The notes under the pieces were generated by a model. That model searched no databases and was not told the DNA's origin. It worked only from the letters and a program-made list of their open reading frames with translations. The position numbers were made by a program, and so were the translations under genes. DNA of 64,000 bases, taken from contig NZ_CP072913.1 of NCBI RefSeq assembly GCF_017968885.1, positions 2,960,001-3,024,000 of the forward strand, written 5' to 3'. The DNA is from Pseudomonas sp. Tri1. GTDB taxonomy: Bacteria; Pseudomonadota; Gammaproteobacteria; Pseudomonadales; Pseudomonadaceae. Below, one piece after another: positions 1 through 8,700 of the stretch. How positions within the stretch are numbered: the stretch's first letter is position 1; each line of letters opens with the position of its first letter.

Positions 1-1202
1 CGTTCTGCCAGAGCCTCTGCTATTACTGCGCGTGCAATAAAATCATCACGCGCAAGACCCACCGCGCCGCCGAATACCTAACGTACCTCAAGCGCGAGAT
101 CGCCCAGCAGGCCACCTTGTTCGACCGCTCGCGCAAACTCACCCAATTGCACTTGGGAGGAGGCACACCGACTTACCTGACCCATGAGCAATTGGCTGAC
201 CTGATGGACTGCCTGCACCAATCGTTCGACATGGATGACAGCGACGAGCATGAGTTTTCCATCGAGGTCGATCCTCGGACCATCGATGGCCAACAGATCC
301 AAGGCCTGCGTCAGTTGGGGTTCAATCGCTTGAGCTTCGGCGTCCAGGATTTCGACGCGCAGGTGCAGGCGGCCGTCAATCGAGTGCAAAGCGTGGCGCA
401 GGTGGCCGAGCTGGTGGCGGCGGCCCGCCTGGCGCGCTTCAAGTCTGTCAGTGTGGACCTGATTTATGGCTTGCCGCTGCAGACCATCGCCAGTTTCGAT
501 GTCACCTTGAGCAAGATCATCGCGCTGCGGCCCGACCGCATTGCCGCCTACAGCTATGCGCATCTGCCACAACGGGTGAGGGCGCAGCGGATGATCCGCC
601 CCGAAGACATGCCGCCGCCGGAGCGCAAGCTGGAGCTGCTCGAGCTGACCATCAATCGCCTTACCGAAGCCGGTTATGTCTACATTGGCATGGACCATTT
701 CGCCTTGCCGGACGATGAGCTGGTGCGCGCCCGCGCCCAGGGTACGCTGCAGCGTAACTTCCAGGGGTATTCCACCCACGCCGACTGCGATTTGATTGGC
801 CTGGGCGTGTCCTCGATCGGCAAGGTCGGCGACAGCTACAACCAGAACGTCAAGGAGCTTTCCCAGTATTACGCCCGTCTGGATCAAGGCCTGCTACCCG
901 TGCAGCGCGGCTATCGCCTGAGCGACGACGATCGCTTGCGACGCGAGGTCATCAGCGAGCTGATGTGCCATGGACGGGTAGAGTTCGGCCAGATCGAGGC
1001 CGAGCACGGCATTCGTTTTACCGAGTACTTCGCCGATGCGCTGGAGCGGCTCCGCGAGCAGGTTCGCGACGGCCTGCTGGACATCACCGATCAAGCGCTG
1101 GTGCTGCTGCCCCAAGGGCAATTGATGATGCGCAGCGTCGCCATGGCTTTTGACGCGTATCTGGAGGTCGACAAGACGGTCCAGTATTCACGTACGGTCT
1201 GA
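1..1202 (+). CDS. hemN: Oxygen-independent coproporphyrinogen III oxidase HemN (5' end cut off by the window)
   Basis: Radical-SAM enzyme that decarboxylates coproporphyrinogen III to protoporphyrinogen IX in anaerobic or microaerobic haem synthesis, in the cytoplasm. The reading frame is open from the first bases. It begins inside the radical-SAM signature CQSLCYYCACN, where the CxxxCxxC cysteines for the 4Fe-4S cluster are encoded at nt 6-29. A LHLGGGTPT segment, the usual SAM-binding GGTP motif, follows, then the HemN C-terminal domain ending near MAFDAYL. About 400 codons are present against roughly 460 for the family, so only the N-terminal 60 or so residues are missing. It is a primary-metabolism gene pointing toward the cluster and convergent with the minus-strand genes that follow, so it probably marks the chromosomal flank of the biosynthetic island. 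The family call is firm. Whether this is the main HemN or a paralogue cannot be told from the window. Confidence 0.9.
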   Translation, partial: FCQSLCYYCACNKIITRKTHRAAEYLTYLKREIAQQATLFDRSRKLTQLHLGGGTPTYLTHEQLADLMDCLHQSFDMDDSDEHEFSIEVDPRTIDGQQIQGLRQLGFNRLSFGVQDFDAQVQAAVNRVQSVAQVAELVAAARLARFKSVSVDLIYGLPLQTIASFDVTLSKIIALRPDRIAAYSYAHLPQRVRAQRMIRPEDMPPPERKLELLELTINRLTEAGYVYIGMDHFALPDDELVRARAQGTLQRNFQGYSTHADCDLIGLGVSSIGKVGDSYNQNVKELSQYYARLDQGLLPVQRGYRLSDDDRLRREVISELMCHGRVEFGQIEAEHGIRFTEYFADALERLREQVRDGLLDITDQALVLLPQGQLMMRSVAMAFDAYLEVDKTVQYSRTV

Positions 1203-1281
1203 CGACGCAGGTAAGAAAGAGCAGGGGGCATCGGACTGCCCTCGCTACAAGGGCTGGTGTTCGTCCCGATTCCCAGGTTCG

Positions 1282-1488
1282 CTAGGATCTTTCGCCGCCC
1301 GGGGTTCCGGAGATCGGAATCAAGTCGCGGATCGCATAGAAGCCTTGTACCAGGCGCTTCTTGGCCCGGTACTCGCACAGCAGCAGCAAGGTATCGGGCA
1401 ACTGGGAGATCGACGAAGAGTGTTTGACCACCATTGTTTTACCTCCCGAGCGTAGGCGTACAAGTGCCCCTGGTTCGAATGTGCCCAT
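1282..1488 (-). CDS. Small YodC/DUF2158-like protein
   Basis: Predicted 68-residue soluble protein. Residues 5-22 (PGALVRLRSGGKTMVV...) have the V-R-L-x-S-G-G-x-x-M-x-V pattern typical of the DUF2158/YodC family, followed by a short segment with one cysteine (LLCEYR) and an aromatic, hydrophobic C-terminal strand. The function of this family is unknown. The start is supported by a good ribosome-binding site on the minus strand (AGGTGA, six bases before ATG). The ATG lies six bases past the stop codon of the efflux lipoprotein gene, so the two are probably co-transcribed and perhaps translationally coupled. No transmembrane segment or signal peptide is visible. The assignment rests on the N-terminal motif only. 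Confidence 0.6.
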   Translation of the reverse strand: MGTFEPGALVRLRSGGKTMVVKHSSSISQLPDTLLLLCEYRAKKRLVQGFYAIRDLIPISGTPGGERS

Positions 1489-1494
1489 CTGCAG

Positions 1495-2919
1495 TCACCT
1501 CACAGTCACTTTGTTTGTGCGTTCTACCCAACCCCCGCCCAGGGCCTTGTACAGGTTGACCTCGGCCAGCAACTGCGACAGCCGGTCGACGATCAGGGTT
1601 TGTCGGGCGCTGAACAGCGAGCGTTGGGCATCCAGGAACGTCAGGCTGCTATCCACGCCAATGCGATAGCGTCGTTCCGCCAAGCGGTAGTAGTCCTGGT
1701 TGGCCTGGACCAGATCGCGTTGGGCGATCAATTGGTCTTTATAGGTCTTGCGCGCCGCCAAGCCATCGGACACTTCCTGGAAGGCGGTCTGGATGGCTTT
1801 CTCGTATTGCGACACGCGGATGTCTTTCTGGATCTTCGAATAATTGAGGCTCGCCCGAAGGCTGCCGGCATTGAAAATCGGCAGGTTGATCTGCGGTTGA
1901 AATGTCCAACTGCCCGAACCACCCTTGAACAACCCGGACAGTTCGCTGCTCGAGCTGCCGGCATTGGCGGTCAGGCTGATGCTCGGAAAGAACGCGGCAC
2001 GGGCCGCACCGATGTTGGCATTGGCCGATTGCAGCAGGTACTCGGCCTCAAGAATGTCCGGCCGCCGTTGCAACAAGTCCGAAGGCAAGCCTGCGGGCAC
2101 TTCGCTGAGCAAGTCGGACGCCAGTGGGCGGCCGGGCAGCTCATCGGCGACGGACGTGCCCACCAGTAACGTAAGGTTGTTGAGGTCCTGGGCGACCTGG
2201 CGCTGGAATTTGGCCAGGCTGGCCCGGGCGCTTTCCACCGACGTGCGTGATTGGCTCAGGTCCAGCGCCGAGGCGGTGCCGACCTGATTACTGCGTTCGG
2301 TCAGGCGCAAGCTTTGCTCGTAGGACTCTAGCGTGTCGCGAGTCAGGGCCAACAGTTCCTGATCGGCACGCCAGGTCAGGTAGGCGCTGGCCACGCTGGC
2401 CACCAGACTCAATTGGCTGCTGCGGCGGGCTTCTTCGCTGGACAGGTAGACCAGCGAGGCCTCATCGCTGAGGCTGCGTATTCGCCCGAACAAGTCCAGC
2501 TCATAGGCACTGATCCCCAAGGTTGCCGAATACGAGCTGCTAATCCCCGGGGCGCCGGTTCCCGTCAGGTCGGCCGGCAGCCGCTGGCGTGAACCTGTGC
2601 CACTGGCACTGATCGCCGGGAAAAGGTCCGCCCGCTGAATCCGATATTGCGCCTGGTACGCCTCGACGTTCAGGGCGGCCACGCGCAAGTCGCGGTTGTT
2701 GACCAGCGCACTGTCGATGAGTTGCTGCAGTACTGGATCCTGGAACAAGTCGCGCCAACCCTGCTCAGCCGCGATAGGGCCCGAGAGGGCGGGGGCATAG
2801 GCGGATGTCTGCGGATATTGTCCAGCTATCGGTGCATCGGGGCGTTGGTAGTCCGGAATAAGCGAACAACCACCGAGCATGAATGCCGCGGCCGCCAAGG
2901 GGCTCAAGAATCTACGCAT
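1495..2919 (-). CDS. Outer-membrane efflux lipoprotein, NodT/OprM (TolC) family
   Basis: Predicted 474-residue outer-membrane channel of a tripartite exporter. The N-terminus is a lipoprotein signal peptide: Met-Arg-Arg, a hydrophobic stretch, then lipobox LGGC with Cys18 as the lipidated residue. The rest carries the two repeated coiled-coil OEP domains of the NodT family, with family-typical segments such as [11 protein letters not shown] and [12 protein letters not shown], and [12 protein letters not shown]. Length is normal for the family. It lies 87 bases downstream of the LuxR-type regulator on the same strand. In Pseudomonas lipopeptide loci this kind of gene (PseA or PleA type) works with a periplasmic adaptor and an inner-membrane pump. 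Neither partner is in this window, so they may lie beyond the right end or elsewhere. Export of the cluster products is an inference from context. Confidence 0.85.
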   Translation of the reverse strand: MRRFLSPLAAAAFMLGGCSLIPDYQRPDAPIAGQYPQTSAYAPALSGPIAAEQGWRDLFQDPVLQQLIDSALVNNRDLRVAALNVEAYQAQYRIQRADLFPAISASGTGSRQRLPADLTGTGAPGISSSYSATLGISAYELDLFGRIRSLSDEASLVYLSSEEARRSSQLSLVASVASAYLTWRADQELLALTRDTLESYEQSLRLTERSNQVGTASALDLSQSRTSVESARASLAKFQRQVAQDLNNLTLLVGTSVADELPGRPLASDLLSEVPAGLPSDLLQRRPDILEAEYLLQSANANIGAARAAFFPSISLTANAGSSSSELSGLFKGGSGSWTFQPQINLPIFNAGSLRASLNYSKIQKDIRVSQYEKAIQTAFQEVSDGLAARKTYKDQLIAQRDLVQANQDYYRLAERRYRIGVDSSLTFLDAQRSLFSARQTLIVDRLSQLLAEVNLYKALGGGWVERTNKVTVR

Positions 2920-3006
2920 CGACCTGCCTCATCGTGGTACCCGTTCAGGTCCCGCAGGCGCGGGTAGGCGGGTTCTGTTGGGTCCGCGCTTGCCCGCCGC
3001 GCGTCG

Positions 3007-3834
3007 TCATGATCCGATCATCCATTTCGCCAGCCCATGTCGCCCGCTGACACCCAGCTTGGCGGCGGCACGTTTGAGATAGGTTTCGATGGAGCTGTTC
3101 TTGACCCTGAGCTTTTCTGCTATTTCCGGTACGGTGCCACCGGCCAGCAATCCCAGGCACACTTCTTTTTCCCGCACCGAAAGGGTCACGTCGCACGGGC
3201 TCAATCGCTCATGGAAGTCACGCTGCAACTGGGTCTGGTCGGCGGCATTGAGTGATTGGCTCGCAGCGCTGCCAGGGGTCTTGAAGCAAGACTGCCGGTT
3301 GAGGTGCGCATGGCGCTCCGCCAGCGGCAGCAGGGTCTCGGAGAGGTATTTCAAAAAGGACAGTTCCTGGAGGGAAAAGTCGCGTTGTATCTGAGAACGA
3401 TGCAACGAGATCACACAACGACGATTGGCCTTGCGGGAAATCAGATTGCATTGATGGGATGTGCCGAGGCAGGTATTGCCTTTCTCGTCCTTCATCCGGG
3501 CGTTCAGGTGAATCAGCAGGGCGTCATCCACCTCCAGCACTCTTTTCACCAAAGGGTGATCGTTGCGCTGTACCGCACTGGTAGGGCAAGCCGATTGCAT
3601 TTGCGCGTGTTTCTCTAAGCCCGCGTGCCCCAACAACTGGACATCGAGGACGTTCGATTGGGTATCGTCGACTGTCCACTCACTCAATTCGAGTCGACTG
3701 ACCGGCACGGATGTTTCGATCATCTGGTGCATGTTGGTCAAGAAACTCTCGTGCCCGACACTTGAAATCAGCTTTCCTAGCTCTACGTAGAGGTGCGATT
3801 TCTCGGCACCGTCAATATACGCATGTCGATTCAT
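3007..3834 (-). CDS. LuxR-type transcriptional regulator of the SyrF/SalA kind
   Basis: Predicted 275-residue DNA-binding activator. The C-terminus (about residues 215-272) is a LuxR helix-turn-helix: LSVREKEVCLGLLAGG, then PEIAEKL and the SSIETYLKRAAAKLG recognition region. The N-terminal 200 residues do not look like an acyl-homoserine-lactone-binding domain or a response-regulator receiver. This matches the SyrF/SyrG/SalA type that controls syringomycin and syringopeptin genes and the RfiA type of P. corrugata. The frame is open further upstream to 3969, but the ATG at 3834 is preceded by AGGATA at good spacing, so I chose it. Its upstream region holds a copy of the operator found before five other transcription units here, suggesting autoregulation or control by a related regulator. 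It is the best candidate for the local pathway activator. Confidence 0.82.
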   Translation of the reverse strand: MNRHAYIDGAEKSHLYVELGKLISSVGHESFLTNMHQMIETSVPVSRLELSEWTVDDTQSNVLDVQLLGHAGLEKHAQMQSACPTSAVQRNDHPLVKRVLEVDDALLIHLNARMKDEKGNTCLGTSHQCNLISRKANRRCVISLHRSQIQRDFSLQELSFLKYLSETLLPLAERHAHLNRQSCFKTPGSAASQSLNAADQTQLQRDFHERLSPCDVTLSVREKEVCLGLLAGGTVPEIAEKLRVKNSSIETYLKRAAAKLGVSGRHGLAKWMIGS

Positions 3835-4452
3835 TATGCTTATCCTGCATACTGCGAAAAAGCTCTGCATCTCAGTGATTGTTGACGGAAGAAAATCCGA
3901 CCGCTTCTCAAAATGCTGAAGCCTCTTCTGGATTTGATACCTGGGGTCAAATATCACCTGTGAATCCATTCACAAACAACGGTTCAGCTGGTAGGGCTAT
4001 TAAGCGTTCCAGTGTAGGAAAAGTCTGTAAGGGAAAACAGGGACATTCCGGGTCAGAGGGGGGCAGTTTGGGTGATGCCTCCTTGAAGAAATTTGACTCT
4101 TTGACGAAAGGCTTTTCCTCGGAACGTGAATGCAACGGGGGGATTGATTCTGAGCGTCTATCCGTAGAATTTTTATTAAATCAATAGCTTAGGTTCTTTT
4201 CTCGGCCCGGTGAGGGCGTTCGCCATCTGCTTTTTTGACGGCCCTGACGGTAGAGATTTTCTGGCAAAAATGCCCGGAATCCGGCTTCAAGCTATGGCGA
4301 AAGATGCTGATCTTCTCGATTCTCGTTTATAAAAAATGTCGTTTTCTGTCTATATGGGAGTCGTTTTTTGTCATTGACTCATCCCGGGCGCGGGCGACCA
4401 GACGCGCTTTCACATCGTCCGGCCCAGGTCGGTGACTGATCCCCTTGATGGT
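3835..4452. other. Intergenic region between the regulator gene and braC
   Basis: About 620 bases with no convincing gene. It contains the regulator promoter (operator at 4023-4045, likely -10 at 3997-4002 on the minus strand) and, from about 4150 to 4390, sequence clearly richer in A+T than the rest of the window, with runs such as TTTTTATTAAATC and TTTATAAAAAATG. The stop codon of braC lies at the right edge. I see no clear rho-independent terminator. The short open frames here lack ribosome-binding sites and overlap the promoter. Confidence 0.6.
4023..4045 (-). promoter_or_regulatory. syr-syp-like operator upstream of the LuxR-type regulator
   Basis: On the minus strand the site reads TGTCCC, TGTTTTCCCTT, ACAGAC. 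It matches the left half of the known syr-syp box (TGTCccgN6cggGACA) exactly and the right half in part. A -10-like hexamer (TAATAG, plus-strand coordinates 3997-4002) lies 23 bases downstream, the same spacing as at the braA copy. The regulator start codon is about 165 bases further on. Confidence 0.7.
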
Positions 4453-5613
4453 TTATGCGCAGGGCTTGAATGACAGGATGTCGATATTCTTTTTACGCAG
4501 GCTGCTTTGCGGGGTCAGGCGGAAATACCATTCTCGAAGCCAACAGGTGAGCGTCGACTCGGCCTGTTCGATACCGCTCATGAAGCGAGCGGCGTTGACG
4601 ATCCCATTGGCCCGGGGGTGTCGATACGCCTGGTAATGCAGCAGCGCGGTGCGCAGCTCCGGCGTTCGGGCCAAGCGATCGGCCAGTACCACGGCGTCTT
4701 CAATCGCCTGCGCCGCGCCTTGGCCCAGGCTGGGCAGCATGGGATGAGCCGCATCACCTAACAGCACCACATGGCCGTCACAGAATTGCTCCACGGGATG
4801 GCGATCCCGGGCATGCATTTTCAATATGGCATTCTCGGGTGTCGCCTCGATGGCCGCCATGACTTCCGGCGCCCAGCCGGCGTAAGCGCCGAGCACTTCC
4901 TGTTTACTGATATTGAGCGCGGCATCCGCTGCGTTTTTATGGTTGCAGGTCCCCCACCAATACGCCTGGCCGTCCCCCACATCGCAGAGCCCGAAGCGCT
5001 TGCCACGCCCCCAGTAATGCGCCACGTAGCCGTCGGTCATGACCGGATGGCTGAAGGGCGTGACCGCCAGCCAGGCGACATAACCCGATGGGCGGGTGGG
5101 TGTCTCGCCAAGCATCTGCTGGCGGATCACCGAGTTCAGGCCATCTGCACCGATCAGCAGATCAGCTTCCTGGCTGCTGCCATCTTCGAACTGCACCGTT
5201 ACGCCATCCGGGAGATTGATATATCCCACGCAACGCAATCCGGTCGTCAGGGTGTCAGGTGTGAGTTGCTGCGCCAGGGCACGCAGCAGCAGGGGACGCT
5301 GGATATTCACGTTGGGGTGGCCCAGCTGTTCGCCGATCTCGTGGATAGGCATGCTGGTGATGGGATCGCCGTTTTGTTTCTTGAAGAAAAACTGGCGGAT
5401 CACCTGGCCTGCCTGCTCCACCGGAACGTGGGCGTCGATCGAGTGCAGCGCCGCCATGGCATTGGCCATGATCGATAAACCGGTGCCGCCGGTACGCAGC
5501 GTCTGGGCCGCCTCGAAGACCTTGACCTGCCAGCCCGCTCGCTGCAGCGCGATGGCGGCGGTCAGGCCGCCGATACCGGCGCCGGCCACAATGGCTTTTC
5601 TGGGTTCTGTCAT
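4453..5613 (-). CDS. braC: FAD-dependent monooxygenase, BraC-like (brabantamide-type ring rearrangement)
   Basis: Predicted 386-residue flavoprotein of the PHBH/UbiH superfamily. The N-terminal dinucleotide-binding motif GAGIGG is at residues 11-16, a DG motif (LLIGADGLNS) at about 153-161, and the FAD-ribityl GD motif (VVLLGDAAHPMLPSLGQG) at about 282-299. The start has an AGGTGA ribosome-binding site seven bases upstream. It is the last gene of a glycosyltransferase - Ser/Pro NRPS - monooxygenase operon, 87 bases after the NRPS. That gene order and the Ser-Pro specificity are those of braABC for the cyclocarbamate lipopeptide brabantamide. Related NRPS-flavoenzyme pairs (PxaA/PxaB, legonmycin) use a Baeyer-Villiger-type oxidation of an acyl-Ser-Pro product. 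The reaction here is inferred from those systems; FAD binding is directly visible. Confidence 0.82.
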   Translation of the reverse strand: MTEPRKAIVAGAGIGGLTAAIALQRAGWQVKVFEAAQTLRTGGTGLSIMANAMAALHSIDAHVPVEQAGQVIRQFFFKKQNGDPITSMPIHEIGEQLGHPNVNIQRPLLLRALAQQLTPDTLTTGLRCVGYINLPDGVTVQFEDGSSQEADLLIGADGLNSVIRQQMLGETPTRPSGYVAWLAVTPFSHPVMTDGYVAHYWGRGKRFGLCDVGDGQAYWWGTCNHKNAADAALNISKQEVLGAYAGWAPEVMAAIEATPENAILKMHARDRHPVEQFCDGHVVLLGDAAHPMLPSLGQGAAQAIEDAVVLADRLARTPELRTALLHYQAYRHPRANGIVNAARFMSGIEQAESTLTCWLREWYFRLTPQSSLRKKNIDILSFKPCA

Positions 5614-5700
5614 GTTGTTTCACCTGTATCTGGCCCGGAACGACCGGGCATGTGAGTCTGGCGGGGCAGCCAATCCTGCCCCGCGACTGTTCGGTAACGG

Positions 5701-8700
5701 TTATGCGAATGCCGTCACGGCCCCGGTATTCCTGGCCCGGGCCACGTCCATTCGGGACTTGATGAATTGGCCCACTCGCTCGATATGAGGTTCGCGCATC
5801 ATGGTCAAATGGTCGCCCTCCACGGCGACTCGCTGTACCTGGGGCGCAATCGAGCGCCAGCCACGGTAGGGGTCGCGAAAGGCCGTACCCACCAGCTCAT
5901 GGGGGGCTTGCAGCACATCGGGCAGCTCGACATCCGCCGCGAACAGCGTGATAGGCAAGTCCAGGGGCGGGAAGCGATAGTCCAGCAACCCTTGCCAGTT
6001 GGCATGAAACACCCGGAACAGCTGATCCAGTGTCGCCAGGGTGATGCTCTGGTCGAAAATGCCCTGGTCGATGCCGTGCTGCCTGATCGCTGCGAAGGCC
6101 TGGGAATCGCCCATGGAGGCGAAGTCCAGGGCGTGGTAGGCGTATTCCTTCTGCCCATCGCCACTGAGCAGTTCCCACATGAACCAATTCATGAACTCGG
6201 TGCGTTCTATCTGCACCTCGCCCTGCCTGACACGCACGATGGTGTCGAGCAAAAACACGTTATGCAGACGCCGCCCGCGCCGCTGCAACTCGCTCGCCAG
6301 CTCATACGCCACGACGCCGCCGTAGGACCAGCCGCCAATGTTCAGTGGCCCTTCAGGCGCGACCTGTTCAATGGCATCTGCGTAGTACTGCGCCTGGGCC
6401 TGTACCGATTGCAAAGGGGCGCGGGCATCCCATGTGCCCGGTGCTTGCAGTGCGTACAGGTGGACCTGGTCCTTGAGCACCCGCGCCAATGCCGCATAAC
6501 ACAGCACATGCCCGCCGATGGGGTGCACCAGGAACAATGGCGGCTTGCGCGTGGCGTTCTTGAAGTCCACCAGCGCACCGGTATCAGGGTGGCCGGTTTC
6601 AGTGTGCTGCAACACCTGGGCGAATTCGGCGATGGTCGGGGCCTGGATGAAGTCCGACAGCGACGGTTCCAGGCTCTGATGCCTGGCGAGCATGGCAACC
6701 AGTTGTACGGCCTTGAGCGAGTTGCCCCCCAGCTCGAAGAAGTTGTCGTAGACGCTGATGTCTTCCAGGCCCAGGGTTTCTTGCCAGTAGGCTTGCAGCA
6801 GGTCCTCCATGGCATTTCTCGGCGCGATGAACGGACGCAGCAAAGTGCTGTGGACTTCAATCTTCTGCAACCGCTGCCGGTCAATCTTGCCGGTAGGCCC
6901 GAGGGGTAGCTTGGCGATGCTGACCAGGGTGTTCGGCACCATGTAGTCGGGTAGTGCCAGGCGCAGTTCGGCCTTGAGTTGGTCCAGGTCCGGCTCGCGG
7001 CCCGGCAGGGGCTGGACGAAACCCACCAGATACCGACTGCCATCGGTCGCGGGCTTGTCGATGACCGCTACCTGCTGGATGTCGGCCCTGAACCGGGCGG
7101 AGCCGAGCATGGCCACTTCGATCTCGCCCAGCTCGACGCGATAACCACGGATCTTGACTTGTGCGTCACTGCGGCCCTGGTAGACCAGATCGCCTCCGGG
7201 CAGGTAGAAACCGATGTCGCCGGTTTCATACAAGCGCCGGGTCTGGCCAGCCAACTGGCGATAGACAAAACGTTCGTCGGTCAGGTCGGGTCGGTTCCAG
7301 TAGCCGTTGGCCAGGCATTCCCCTTCGATGAACAGGTCGCCCATGACTCCGACCGGGCAGGGGTTGCCCGCCGCATCCAGGACATGCATGTGCACCCCAT
7401 CGATGGGCGTGCCAATCGACGGCATGCTCGGCCAGTTTGCCGTGGCGCCTTCAAGCGCCAGGCGGGTGACCACATGGGCCTCGGTCGGGCCATAGTGGTT
7501 TTCGACCCGGCAATCGCCGATGCCATCGATCAGTTCACGGATTTCGGCGGTGATTTTCAATTGTTCGCCGGCCACGTTGATCTGGCGCAGCGACACCGGC
7601 CGAATGCCCAGCTGCATGGCGACTTCAGCCAACCCCTGGAAGGCGACATAGGGCAGGAACAGGCGATTGACGTGTTGCGCGCTGATAAATTTCAACAACC
7701 GGATGAAGTCATAGCGCAGTCCCTCATCAATCATGACCAGTTCTTCGCCGCAAGACAGCGTCGAGAGAATCTCCTGGAACGATACGTCGAACGAGATGGG
7801 CGAGTATTGCAGCGTCTTCAGTGGTCCGGCCGGCTGCTGACGGTTTTGCCAGAGGATCATATTGGTCAATGCCCGGTGCGGCATCGCCACGCCCTTGGGG
7901 CGGCCCGTCGAACCGGAGGTATAGAGCAAATAGGCGTTATCGTCAGCCACGATGTCGGCGGCAATAGAGGCAACCCGTGCGTGACTGCGTACCAGGTTGG
8001 TGTCGAAGCCGGCGACCACACTGTCCCAGTGTCGGACGTCTGCCTGGCCGGCCAGGGTCATCGCCAGGTGTGCAGATGCATCGGCGAAGAGCACCAGTCC
8101 CGGTTGCGAGTCTTCGAGAATCAGCTGGATGCGCTCATTCGGATAACTCAGGTCAATCGGTACATACGCGGCACCAGCCTGTAGGACGCCGAGCAAGGCA
8201 ATGATCAGGTCAGGCGAGCGCGGCATCATGATCGCGACCCGGTCGCCCTGGCCGATACCCTGCTGGTGCAGCCAACTCGCCAGTTGTGCGCAGGTATCTC
8301 CCAACTGCCGATAAGACAGGCGGGCCTGGCCAAAACTGACGGCGGTCTGCTGCTCGTGGCGGGCGAAGCTGTCCAGTAGCAGGGCCGACAGATTGTCAGG
8401 GGCAACTGCCGCGGCTGCCTGTGGCGTGGGTCGTTCGAGGCGCGGCAGCCAGGCCGGGATGCTGGGCTTGGCATCGGGGGCGGCGGTCATCAGTTCCAGT
8501 GTGCGCAGCAAGTATTCGGCATAGGCCTCGACCTGGCTCGTGGCGACACGCGTTGTGCAGTAGTCCATTTTCAACATCAGCGAACCGTTGCCAGGGTGGC
8601 GGCCCAGCGTGGTCAGCAAGTCATAGTTGCTGGCTTCGGTGGTTTCCCACTCGGTGAGAATTCCTTCGCCTTGGGCCAGCATGTCTTTGAGCACATAAAA

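Noticed and set aside
2944..2976. CCCGC/GCGGG hairpin between the regulator and efflux genes as a terminator
   Set aside because: The stem is five pairs with no T-run on either strand, and the two genes are close and co-directional.
3879..4435. Short open frames in the regulator-braC gap (plus 3879-4187 and 4235-4435, minus 3947-4135)
   Set aside because: No ribosome-binding sites, overlap with the promoter, and low-complexity translations without recognisable motifs.
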